Shown here: in pieces, positions 23,722-31,559 of the stretch
How positions within the stretch are numbered: the first letter of the stretch is position 1
Layout: every line of letters starts with the position of its first letter
Notes under the pieces: generated by a model
Databases searched by the model: none
What the model saw: only the letters and a program-made list of their open reading frames with translations
Told to the model about the DNA's origin: nothing
From: Chloroflexi bacterium GWB2_54_36
GTDB lineage: Bacteria; Chloroflexota; Anaerolineae; Anaerolineales; Anaerolineaceae
Length of the DNA: 42,771 nt
Assembly: GCA_001796355.1 (NCBI GenBank)
Contig: MGMG01000031.1
Coordinates: 1-42,771 of the forward strand
Reading direction: 5' to 3'
Made by a program: the position numbers and the translations under genes

Positions 23722-23751
23722 GGCATCTGAGGTTCTAGAAATTAAATAAAT

Positions 23752-23780
23752 GGGGCGCTCCCCGAGAGCGCCCCATCTTT
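23752..23780 (+). terminator. Attenuator-like terminator after the binding-protein gene
   Basis: A perfect 9-bp GC-rich stem (23752-23760 with 23766-23774) with a 5-base loop is followed by ATCTTTT. Such hairpins after a binding-protein gene lower permease expression relative to the binding protein. Confidence 0.8.
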
Positions 23781-23796
23781 TAAGAAGGAACCAGAA

Positions 23797-24699
23797 ATGA
23801 GCGTTTTCACCCCTCAAGGTAAAAAAAGGCGAAATAATATCTTGCCTTACTTACTGGCCCTTCCGACTTTGCTTTTTGTGGCCGTATTCACTGCGTGGCC
23901 AGTGCTTTTATCGATCTACAAAAGTTTTTTCCTTCAACGGATGAATATTGCCAAATTTCGGGTACCTACATTTATTGGAATAGATAATTACACAAATATC
24001 TTCACCGACCCCAATTTTTTAAAGGTTATTTCCAATACTTTATATTATGTTCTGGGGACCGTTCCAATAAGTATCTTGCTGGGGTTCTTATTTGCTTTGC
24101 TCGTCAATCGAAAACTGGCAGGGAGGGGTATTTTCCGTCTGGCGTTTTTTCACCCAATGATCATGCCCATGGTCAGCGCTGCCACCCTTTGGTTGTTCTT
24201 TTTTACACCGGGGTACGGTCTCTTAAATTCAGCGTTGCGCATGTTCGGCTACCAGGGCGCTGAGAATTGGACGGGAAATCCAAATCTTGCATTACTGTCT
24301 GTCATTATTGTCGCCGTATGGAAAAATTCCGGTTATTACATGATTTTCTACCTTGCCGGATTGCAAAACTTGCCAGGCGATGTGTTTGAAGCGGCACAAC
24401 TTGATGGTGGAAATTGGTGGCAAATTTTATGGCGGATCACATTTCCATTACTTAAAAGAACAACTGTGTTTATCAGCACTGTGGCATTCATAGATGCTTT
24501 TAGGACCGTCGATCATATCTTTGTCTTAACAACTGGAGGACCTAGTCAGGCGAGCACCGTATTGCTCTTCCAATTATGGCAGGAAAGGTTTGAAAACCAA
24601 AATGTCGGTCTTGCATCTGCGATAACCGTCATCTTCATCGTAATTCTATTAATCTTTACAATTTCCAACTTCCTGATTTCCGAAAAAGAGGAGAAGTGA
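23797..24699 (+). CDS. ABC sugar-type permease, MalF/UgpA family
   Basis: The 300-residue protein has six membrane helices. The EAA loop is EAAQLDGGNWWQILWRITFP (near 198-217), which contacts the ATPase. The N-terminus lacks the long insertions of MalF, as usual for UgpA-type permeases. It pairs with the next gene to form the translocation pore for the 22348 binding protein. AAGGA lies upstream of the ATG. The missing ATPase must come from elsewhere in the genome, as with shared MsiK-type ATPases. Confidence 0.93.
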   Translation: MSVFTPQGKKRRNNILPYLLALPTLLFVAVFTAWPVLLSIYKSFFLQRMNIAKFRVPTFIGIDNYTNIFTDPNFLKVISNTLYYVLGTVPISILLGFLFALLVNRKLAGRGIFRLAFFHPMIMPMVSAATLWLFFFTPGYGLLNSALRMFGYQGAENWTGNPNLALLSVIIVAVWKNSGYYMIFYLAGLQNLPGDVFEAAQLDGGNWWQILWRITFPLLKRTTVFISTVAFIDAFRTVDHIFVLTTGGPSQASTVLLFQLWQERFENQNVGLASAITVIFIVILLIFTISNFLISEKEEK

Positions 24700-24700
24700 A

Positions 24701-25552
24701 ATGAACGGTCAGTTCAGAGACCAAAATATTTTCCTTCGTATCGGGAGTTGGTTGGTCACAGGCGGGACGGCGTTTCTGGCAATCCTATGGACCATTCCTA
24801 TAGTTTGGGCTTTGGTCGCGTCGTTTCGGCCTACGACCGAACCCATGAAGCTGGGGGATGTCTGGTTTGGTTCCAGTTTAACTTTGGGGAATTATATCCG
24901 CGCCTGGTCATTGGCGCCGTTTGGTCAATATTATGTCAACACGATCATTATTGTATTAACGATCCTGGCTGTTCAATTAGTGACCATCATTTTAGGAGGG
25001 TTCGCGTTTGCGCATTACCAGTTCTCTGGCAAGAAATGGCTTTTCTTTTTCATTTTATTGCAAATGATGATTCCAACAACTGCCTTGCTCGCGCCTAATT
25101 TTTCTACCATTCGTCAATTAGGCCTGTTTGACACCCGCCTTGCAATCGCACTCCCCTATTTTGGCTCAGCATTTGGTGTTTTTTTAATGCGCCAGGCATT
25201 TCTGGATGTGCCCCGTGATCTGGTGGATGCCGGGACGATGGATGGCTGTTCATGGTGGCAATTGATCTTCCATATTTACTTGCCACCCTCTTTTCCATCT
25301 TTGATCGCTTTTGGATTATCCTCTGTTATTTGGCATTGGAATGAGTTCTTGTGGCCTCTGGTCATCACAAATAGTGACCTCAGCCGTCCTTTAACAGCAG
25401 GGCTGGTACGTTTTACCCAGTTGGGCGAAATTGGAGCTCAATGGTCGTTATTATCTGCTGCAACTTTAATCGTGATTGCTCCCCTGCTGATCATGTTCTT
25501 GATCTTCCAACGCCATTTCGTGCAAAGCTTCTTACACTCTGGAATTAAGTGA
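24701..25552 (+). CDS. ABC sugar-type permease, MalG/UgpE family
   Basis: The 283-residue protein has six membrane helices. The EAA-like loop is VDAGTMDGCSWWQLIFHIYL (near 175-194), and the typical MalG C-terminus ends FQRHFVQSFLHSGIK. The ATG is one base after the previous stop, and GAGGAG lies within the end of the upstream gene. It is the last gene of the cassette. Unlike the second permease of the 29-32 kb cassette, it has no insertion in the first periplasmic loop and no Cys pair. Confidence 0.93.
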   Translation: MNGQFRDQNIFLRIGSWLVTGGTAFLAILWTIPIVWALVASFRPTTEPMKLGDVWFGSSLTLGNYIRAWSLAPFGQYYVNTIIIVLTILAVQLVTIILGGFAFAHYQFSGKKWLFFFILLQMMIPTTALLAPNFSTIRQLGLFDTRLAIALPYFGSAFGVFLMRQAFLDVPRDLVDAGTMDGCSWWQLIFHIYLPPSFPSLIAFGLSSVIWHWNEFLWPLVITNSDLSRPLTAGLVRFTQLGEIGAQWSLLSAATLIVIAPLLIMFLIFQRHFVQSFLHSGIK

Positions 25553-25645
25553 TTGTTCATAGATATCTATCTGTAGCTCTTGAAGGATGAAAATACTATA
25601 AGGGCCGTAACTACTTGCTCCATTCATCAATTGCTGAGGCAAAAA

Positions 25646-25701
25646 ACGAGACCTGGAAATTGAAATTACAAAAAGTTTCTGTTTTTGTAAATCAATCTCG
25701 T
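25646..25701. repeat. 56-bp imperfect inverted repeat downstream of the ABC operon
   Basis: Three nested paired blocks share one axis: ACGAGA/TCTCGT outside, ATTGA/TCAAT in the middle, and TTACAAAAA/TTTTTGTAA around a 7-base loop (25675-25681). It may be an AT-rich terminator or a structured RNA end. Smaller hairpins follow (for example CTCC/GGAG near 25730). Confidence 0.5.
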
Positions 25702-25835
25702 AAAGTATCCCCTAAAGGGTGGAGGTCAGTGGCTCCCAAAAGGAGATAATATTCGAATTAAAACCAGGGACGCAACGATCCCTTTAATACCAATATAATA
25801 CGATCATGGTTTTAGTAGGGGAAAATATCGAGTCA

Positions 25836-27374
25836 TCACATTTCCGCAGTTTTTTCTGACTTTATGACAGCCGATTCTCTTCTAACAATCCAGATCAGAA
25901 ACACCATGGTCAGGATCGATACGAGCGCCCCAACGCCCAGCACAAGGAAATAATCCGGGTCGGGGTGGTTGGAAACGTGAACCAGGGAAAGATCACGGCG
26001 GGTGACACCCAAGGCATGATAGGCATTCGCGACCGACCAGCGTAAAGTATGCAAAACCAGATCTTTTGCCAGGACAAGTAAAAAGACCACCTGGGCTAAC
26101 TGAAGAACGGTCGATTTGCGCACCCGATCCATCGTCTTTTGGTAATAAATTGCTGATAAGATCAGACCAATAACCAACGCCAGGCCGATCATGCGGGAGG
26201 TCACCCGCTCGCTGGAAACTAAAACCGGATTATAAAAAAGGGCTTTCAGGAAATTATCGCTGATGGATAAAAAGACCAGTGCGAGCACCGGCACGACTAA
26301 AACGGGGAATTTGCGCTCGCGATAATGCCAGAAAGCCATAGCCAGGCCGCCGAAACCGAAAAGAACAATTAACCCCACCCAGCCGATAGATATATCAAAT
26401 TCCCAATATCCCAGTCGGCTATCAAATACTATCCCCGGCCATGCATTATCCGGAGTTGAATTATAGGTCAACGCCTGCAAGAGATTCCTTAATGATGGAT
26501 ATCCTCCTAAAAAATCGTGCCCCCCGGAAATTTTGGGACCCATTTCAAAGAAAACCGGAAGAATCCGCGGTGTGCTCAGCAGGAAGGCAAATACGCCTGC
26601 TTTTAAAATCTGGGAAGCATAACGCCAGCGGGTAAGCGCAATAATCCCAAGGACGATCGAACTCCATACCAGGTGATGGAAAGATCCCTGCATGAAGATG
26701 AAAAAAAGCAGGAAAGACATTTTGGCGACCCAAATCCAGCTTCGGTCGCCATCCAACAATTCCAACACAAATAATACAAAAGCAGGAAATAAGTAGTACC
26801 CTCCCCAACTCAGCTGCCCGATCGATAAATGGGTAACGATGAATCCATTGAAATGAAACAGGAGGAATAAGCTGGTAAATGCGAATAACGAAAGGTTGTA
26901 TTTTTTCCGAATACGCAATAAAAAATAGGTGGCAATACCATAGAGGAGAAGGTTGTTGACCAATGTATATGGGCCAACCTCCAGCCAGCGCAGCAGAAGG
27001 ACCTGCGGAGAAGATACCATGTCTGCCACCGCGAAATAGCGATCCGATTCGGTGCGCATGGCGGCCACGTCGGACAGATGAAAGGGGATGGTGTTATTTA
27101 GTAAAGCATCTCGCCAGGCCTGCATGCGCGCTGCCCATATTTCCGCCCAATCCATGTAATCGAAGGGAATGTTTCCCCAGTTGAAAAATATCCCCCACAG
27201 GATCGCGCCGGCAAGAATGAGCGACCCAATCCAAATTATAGGCAGCCAGGGATGCTCTTTTTCGTCTTCAGGAGAAAAGGCTGCCCAAAGAATTTGATGA
27301 ATGTTAAGCCCGATCTGTTTGAGTTTGTTAATCAGCATGGAACGATAGCCCGAAGAAAAAACTTTCCTTTCCAT
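25836..27374 (-). CDS. Large polytopic membrane protein, GT-C/YfhO-like, unknown substrate
   Basis: From the ATG at 27374 the protein has 512 residues and about 11-12 membrane helices. It has a first extracytoplasmic loop rich in Trp/Asp/Arg (DYMDWAEIWAARMQAWRDAL) and a long loop GGHDFLGGYPSLRNLLQALT. The layout resembles GT-C glycosyltransferases or YfhO-type proteins that add sugars to lipid-linked acceptors. I see no diagnostic motif beyond an acidic loop-1 site. The start is uncertain: the frame extends upstream to 27446 through a TTG, and ATGs at 27374 and 27338 both lack strong ribosome sites. It is convergent with the ABC operon. Confidence 0.75.
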   Translation of the reverse strand: MERKVFSSGYRSMLINKLKQIGLNIHQILWAAFSPEDEKEHPWLPIIWIGSLILAGAILWGIFFNWGNIPFDYMDWAEIWAARMQAWRDALLNNTIPFHLSDVAAMRTESDRYFAVADMVSSPQVLLLRWLEVGPYTLVNNLLLYGIATYFLLRIRKKYNLSLFAFTSLFLLFHFNGFIVTHLSIGQLSWGGYYLFPAFVLFVLELLDGDRSWIWVAKMSFLLFFIFMQGSFHHLVWSSIVLGIIALTRWRYASQILKAGVFAFLLSTPRILPVFFEMGPKISGGHDFLGGYPSLRNLLQALTYNSTPDNAWPGIVFDSRLGYWEFDISIGWVGLIVLFGFGGLAMAFWHYRERKFPVLVVPVLALVFLSISDNFLKALFYNPVLVSSERVTSRMIGLALVIGLILSAIYYQKTMDRVRKSTVLQLAQVVFLLVLAKDLVLHTLRWSVANAYHALGVTRRDLSLVHVSNHPDPDYFLVLGVGALVSILTMVFLIWIVRRESAVIKSEKTAEM

Positions 27375-27743
27375 CCCCGACACATTTCTTGCTATTTGCT
27401 TTTTGAATGATGACGCTTGGTTGCTTTGAGCCGGTAGATGCGACAAAACCTGAACGTTTCGCCATTCTAATGACTGCGAACACCACTTATATGGAACAGG
27501 CGGTTACCCATTTAGCCTTCAAATCGTCAAGAGGTAACAACGGGCTGATTTGGGTTATGGTTAAGTTTACCAGTATCCAACCAGCTCTGGGTACGCACCA
27601 TCGCCAAGGCATCTTTTTTAAGAAACTTTACAACCATGTCATCGACCACATTCGCCTTAAACGCCTATGCTGATTTATAATCATACGGCTCAAAACCGTC
27701 CGCAAACCACGCGGCTGGATCCAAACATGAACAAGGGAACCAT
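27375..27743. other. Intergenic region between divergent membrane-protein genes
   Basis: I see no convincing gene. An 88-codon plus-strand frame (27407-27673) lacks a ribosome site and resembles nothing I know. A TATAAT at 27676-27681 is a plausible -10 for the DUF368 gene, without a good -35. AAGGGAA precedes the ATG at 27744. Confidence 0.4.
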
Positions 27744-28604
27744 ATGGCTGAAACCAGCAGTTTAACTCAGGGAAAAAATGTGGCCGTCGAATGGGTGATC
27801 CGGCTATTAAAAGGAATCCTGGTGGGAATTGGGGCGATTGTGCCCGGTTTGTCCGGCGGGGTCCTGGCGGTCGTTTTCGGGTTGTATGAGCCGCTGATGC
27901 GCTTTCTGGCCAATCTTCAAGTCAAGTTCTTGCAGAATGTCCGCTTCTTCCTGCCGGTCGGCATTGGCGTTGTGCTGGGGATCGTCGGCTTCTCTTCAGT
28001 GGTAGATTACGCCTTTACCCATTTCGCCGCCCCGTTCACCTGGCTATTCATCGGCTTTATCTCCGGCACATTTCCCTCCCTCTTCGTTACAGCGGGCAAA
28101 CAAGGTCGCAAAACCTGGCACTGGGTGGTGTTGGTGGCCATGGCCTTCGGCACATTCTTTTTCATGCGCTGGATGGAAACCATCAATAATGTCACGCTGA
28201 CGCCCACCTTTGGCACCTGGACCTTGAGCGGCATGCTGGTGGGATTGGGATTAATCATCCCAGGCATGAGTCCGTCCAATTTCTTGATTTATCTTGGCCT
28301 GTACCAGCCCATGGCATCCGGTATCCGGCAGTTGGATTTTAGCGTCATCATCCCTTTGACGCTGGGCCTGGTACTGATTATTCTGCTGCTGGCCAAGCTG
28401 ATTGCCTGGTTGTTCAAAAAAGCCTACCCCTTCATGTACCATTTTATTCTGGGGATCGTGCTAGGATCGACCGCCGCAATCATTCCAGGGGGCGTGACCG
28501 GTTGGACGATTGCCGTCTGTGCGCTGTTATTCATTTTGGGTGCGGCAGGATCTTTTGCCCTGGCCAAGCTCGATGAGAAGTATTCGCACGAATCACTGTT
28601 TTAA
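27744..28604 (+). CDS. DUF368 family membrane transporter (undecaprenyl phosphate translocase type)
   Basis: The 286-residue protein has about eight membrane helices. It has the family's repeated motif: GIGAIVPGLSGGVLAVVFGLYEP in the first half and GLGLIIPGMSPSNFLIYLGLYQP in the second. Each half carries a Pro-Gly/Ser re-entrant loop, consistent with internal duplication. DUF368 proteins (PopT) have been shown in other bacteria to help return the C55-phosphate lipid carrier across the membrane for wall synthesis. The gene stands alone, with long spacers on both sides. Confidence 0.92.
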   Translation: MAETSSLTQGKNVAVEWVIRLLKGILVGIGAIVPGLSGGVLAVVFGLYEPLMRFLANLQVKFLQNVRFFLPVGIGVVLGIVGFSSVVDYAFTHFAAPFTWLFIGFISGTFPSLFVTAGKQGRKTWHWVVLVAMAFGTFFFMRWMETINNVTLTPTFGTWTLSGMLVGLGLIIPGMSPSNFLIYLGLYQPMASGIRQLDFSVIIPLTLGLVLIILLLAKLIAWLFKKAYPFMYHFILGIVLGSTAAIIPGGVTGWTIAVCALLFILGAAGSFALAKLDEKYSHESLF

Positions 28605-29195
28605 CACTGGACGGGAAGAAATTTATCCGCTTGCATCATTCACAGTTTTGCCTGCCATTTTTTACGAATCTCCCGGTTGTTAGTCCAAACAACACTCCAG
28701 CAAAGACCTAATATCAGACATATTCGCTTAGGCAGGCAGGCAACTCAGTCAGTATTCATGGCTGATGATTTAAAAGTTGTAATTTCTAGTAAAAGATATT
28801 ACAATTTATGAGCGTGAAATCGATCCGTCTTTGACGGATTACCTAGACTATATTCTCTATTTGCATGGGGTTGCCATTATTTTCCCGGCTTTGCTGCCAA
28901 AACCCCTACCTGGCTGCAGTGCAAAACAGATTTTTTGTACCATCGTGCTGCCCGTTTACTTGGATTGTGCAGGCAAATAAAAATCAATTACCCTTATTAA
29001 AGACCGTGCTTACCTCACGGCTGATCTTGGCCTCCCTGCTATTTTGGTTATGCAACCGTCCCTGATACAAAAAGCTATGTCGCGCTTATGAGAGCCATCT
29101 CGTAGGCAAAAGCACTGAAAGGATGGTGGTGCACCGATAAAAAATTGAAGACAATGAACTTACATAAAGCAAGCCGTTCAGTTTAGGAGGAAAAG
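28605..29195. other. Long intergenic region before the second ABC cassette
   Basis: No convincing gene is seen. A 66-codon frame (28865-29065) lacks a ribosome site and looks random. The region has an inverted repeat TTGTAAT/ATTACAA (28777-28783 and 28798-28804) and a perfect 7-bp hairpin with a TTT loop (28823-28839). These could be operator or leader elements for the ABC cassette. AGGAGG lies 7 bases before the ATG at 29196. Confidence 0.45.
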
Positions 29196-30491
29196 ATGTT
29201 AAGAATTTGGAAGATTACCGCTGTTCTTGTGTTGGCTGCCATGGCGCTGGCTGCATGCGCAGCGCCGGCTGCAACGCCAACTGAAGAAATGCCCCCTGAA
29301 ACCCCTGCTATGTGTATGGGTGCCGCTTCTGGTGATGAAATCACCATGCTTTATCAATGGTCAGGGCAGGAAGAGGAACGCTTGAATCAAATCTTGAAAC
29401 CGCTGGCTGATACCTGCGGTATTGTTTTCAAGCCGGAATCGACCCGCGATCAGGCGCTGCTGGACACTCGTGTTCAAGCTGGAACGCCGCCAGATATTGC
29501 TTTCTGGAATGTGACTCAGCTAACGCAATACCAGGATTTGCTGAAAGACATGGGATCACTGGGCGCCAGCCGGGATGCTTACATTCCTGGAGCGATTGAC
29601 CCAGGTGTGATCAACGACAAATGGCTGGGTTTGCCAGTGAAATCGGACATCAAAACCATCATCTGGTACAGCCCGGTCAATTTCGAGGCAGCCGGATATA
29701 CAGTCCCGACCACCTGGGACGAGTTGGTTGCTCTGGTTGACAAGATGGTTGCCGATGGCAATGTGCCGTGGTCACTGGGTTTTGAATCAGGCGATGCCAC
29801 TGGCTGGACTGGCACTGACTTCATCCAGGATCTCCTGCTGATCCAACAGGGCCCTGCATACGTGATGAACATCATCAATGGCACCGTACCGTACAATGAT
29901 CCAGGCGTGAAAGCAGCCTACGAGACCTATGGCAAATGGGCCATGGATCCGGCTTATACGGTCAGCGGCGCGGATGGAACCCTCTCGACCGGCTTCGTCG
30001 ATGCGGTTTTGAAGGTCTTCTCCGATCCGCCCGAAGCTTATATGGTTAAGCAGTCCGGATTTGCCGGCGGCGAGATCGTCAAACAGTATCCCAACCTTGT
30101 ATTTGGGACAGACTATGACTTCTTCGTCATCCCCGGTGCTCAAGGTCTGCAGGGTGGTTCGGACTGGATGATGGCGTTCAGCGATAAACCGGCTGTCAAG
30201 GCGCTGGTTAGCTACCTCGCATCACCTGAAGGCGGCGTAGCCTGGGCAAAGGCTGGCTTTGACCTGACCCCTAACAAGGCTGGGGCTGGCAACTATACCG
30301 ATCCATCCCTGGTCAAGAAGGGCGAAGCTTTCTATGCTGCGCAAGGGTTTACCCCAGACATTGGCGATTCCATTCCGGGCGGGTTCGGTAGCGCTGAATT
30401 TACCGGAATCACGGATTACGTGAACGGCGGCGATCTGGATGCCATCCTGGCAACGATTGCTTCCGCTCAAGCAGAAGCGCTTAGCCAGTAA
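29196..30491 (+). CDS. ABC importer binding lipoprotein (AglE-like)
   Basis: The 431-residue lipoprotein has a lipobox (ALAACA), a Pro/Thr linker and a family 1 solute-binding domain (MLYQWSGQEEERLNQILKPL, AGTPPDIAFWNV, TTWDELVALVDKMV). Overall it is closest to AglE-type alpha-glucoside binding proteins. The neighbouring inositol operon makes inositol or an inositol glycoside an alternative ligand (inference). Two Cys in the mature domain (CMG, ADTCG) could form a disulfide. It heads a three-gene cassette that lacks an ATPase. Confidence 0.92.
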   Translation: MLRIWKITAVLVLAAMALAACAAPAATPTEEMPPETPAMCMGAASGDEITMLYQWSGQEEERLNQILKPLADTCGIVFKPESTRDQALLDTRVQAGTPPDIAFWNVTQLTQYQDLLKDMGSLGASRDAYIPGAIDPGVINDKWLGLPVKSDIKTIIWYSPVNFEAAGYTVPTTWDELVALVDKMVADGNVPWSLGFESGDATGWTGTDFIQDLLLIQQGPAYVMNIINGTVPYNDPGVKAAYETYGKWAMDPAYTVSGADGTLSTGFVDAVLKVFSDPPEAYMVKQSGFAGGEIVKQYPNLVFGTDYDFFVIPGAQGLQGGSDWMMAFSDKPAVKALVSYLASPEGGVAWAKAGFDLTPNKAGAGNYTDPSLVKKGEAFYAAQGFTPDIGDSIPGGFGSAEFTGITDYVNGGDLDAILATIASAQAEALSQ

Positions 30492-30510
30492 ATAAAGTAA
30501 CATGACTGAT

Positions 30511-30540
30511 GCAGAGGCGGCTAATACCGCCTCTGCTCTT
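30511..30540 (+). terminator. Attenuator-like terminator after the AglE-like gene
   Basis: A perfect 10-bp stem (30511-30520 with 30527-30536) has a 6-base loop and is followed by TCTT. It sits in the same place as the hairpin in the first ABC cassette, between binding protein and permeases. Confidence 0.75.
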
Positions 30541-30596
30541 CTCATTTCCATTCATAATCAGGCGTGAGGTCTACGCCCCGAGCGGAGGTGGTATTC

Positions 30597-31559
30597 ATGG
30601 CAGCCCGACCCGTTCCAAGAATTATGCAGCAAGGCAAGCTGGCGCCGTTCTATTATCTTGCACCGGCGCTGATCATTATGTTGTTCTTTATTGTTTATCC
30701 CATGTTCAACACCATTCAGCTCAGTTTTCTGAACCGGAACGGAACCGCACCGGCAGGTACCACCTGCGTGGAAGGTCGTCCGTGCTGGGGTGCTTTTGAA
30801 AACTACCGCTATGCGTTGACCGCAGAATTTAATACCAGTTCAGTCAAAGTCTTCTGGGATTCTTTCTGGTTATCTTCTTACGGTAATACCATCAAATGGA
30901 TCATCTTTATGGTGGCTGGAACCGTAATTTTAGGCTTGTTGTTTGCCAAACTGGTTGACGGCATTAAAAATGAAGCGCTGGCAAAATCAATCCTGTTCAT
31001 GCCTATGGCCATTTCCTTCGTCGGGGCGGGAGTGATCTGGAAGTTTGTGTACAGCTTTGGCACCCAGCAGGTGCAGGTTGGGCTGTTGAACGCAATGGTC
31101 ACCGCGTTAGGCGGAAAGCCAATCTCATTTCTGACCGCTCCGGTTTTGAACACATACGCGTTGATCGTTGTTGGCATCTGGATTTGGACCGGTTTCTGCA
31201 TGACCATCCTTTCCTCGTCGCTCAAATCCGTGCCGGACGAAATTATCGAAGCCGCCCGCGTGGACGGTGCCAATGAGTGGAATGTCTTCTGGAAAATAAC
31301 TCTTCCGATCATTATGCCAACAGTGATCGTTGTAATAACCACCATGGTCATCAATGTGCTCAAACAGTTCGATATTGTTTATGTGATGACCGGCGGAAAT
31401 TACAACACGGATGTGATTGCCAACCGCATGTACACCGAAATGTACCTTAACTTCAACACCGGGCGCGGCACGGCCGTCGCGGTCGTTCTGGTTCTGGCCA
31501 TTATTCCGTTTATCTATCTCAACATCCGGCGCTTTATTGCCCAGGAGGAGATGCGATGA
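30597..31559 (+). CDS. ABC sugar permease, AglF/MalF type
   Basis: The 320-residue protein has six to seven membrane helices. Its EAA loop is EAARVDGANEWNVFWKITLP. The first extracytoplasmic loop holds a Cys pair (TTCVEGRPCWGAF) likely to form a disulfide, a feature absent from the permease of the first cassette. The ATG at 30597 has GGAGGTGG five bases upstream. An in-frame start at 30564 is less likely. The TGA overlaps the next ATG by 4 bases, so the two permeases are translationally coupled. Confidence 0.93.
   Translation: MAARPVPRIMQQGKLAPFYYLAPALIIMLFFIVYPMFNTIQLSFLNRNGTAPAGTTCVEGRPCWGAFENYRYALTAEFNTSSVKVFWDSFWLSSYGNTIKWIIFMVAGTVILGLLFAKLVDGIKNEALAKSILFMPMAISFVGAGVIWKFVYSFGTQQVQVGLLNAMVTALGGKPISFLTAPVLNTYALIVVGIWIWTGFCMTILSSSLKSVPDEIIEAARVDGANEWNVFWKITLPIIMPTVIVVITTMVINVLKQFDIVYVMTGGNYNTDVIANRMYTEMYLNFNTGRGTAVAVVLVLAIIPFIYLNIRRFIAQEEMR

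Noticed and set aside
27407-27673. An 88-codon plus-strand frame between the membrane protein and DUF368 genes
   Set aside because: It overlaps the uncertain start region of the leftward gene, lacks a ribosome site and shows no domain.
28865-29065. A 66-codon plus-strand frame in the spacer before the second ABC cassette
   Set aside because: No ribosome site and random-looking composition.
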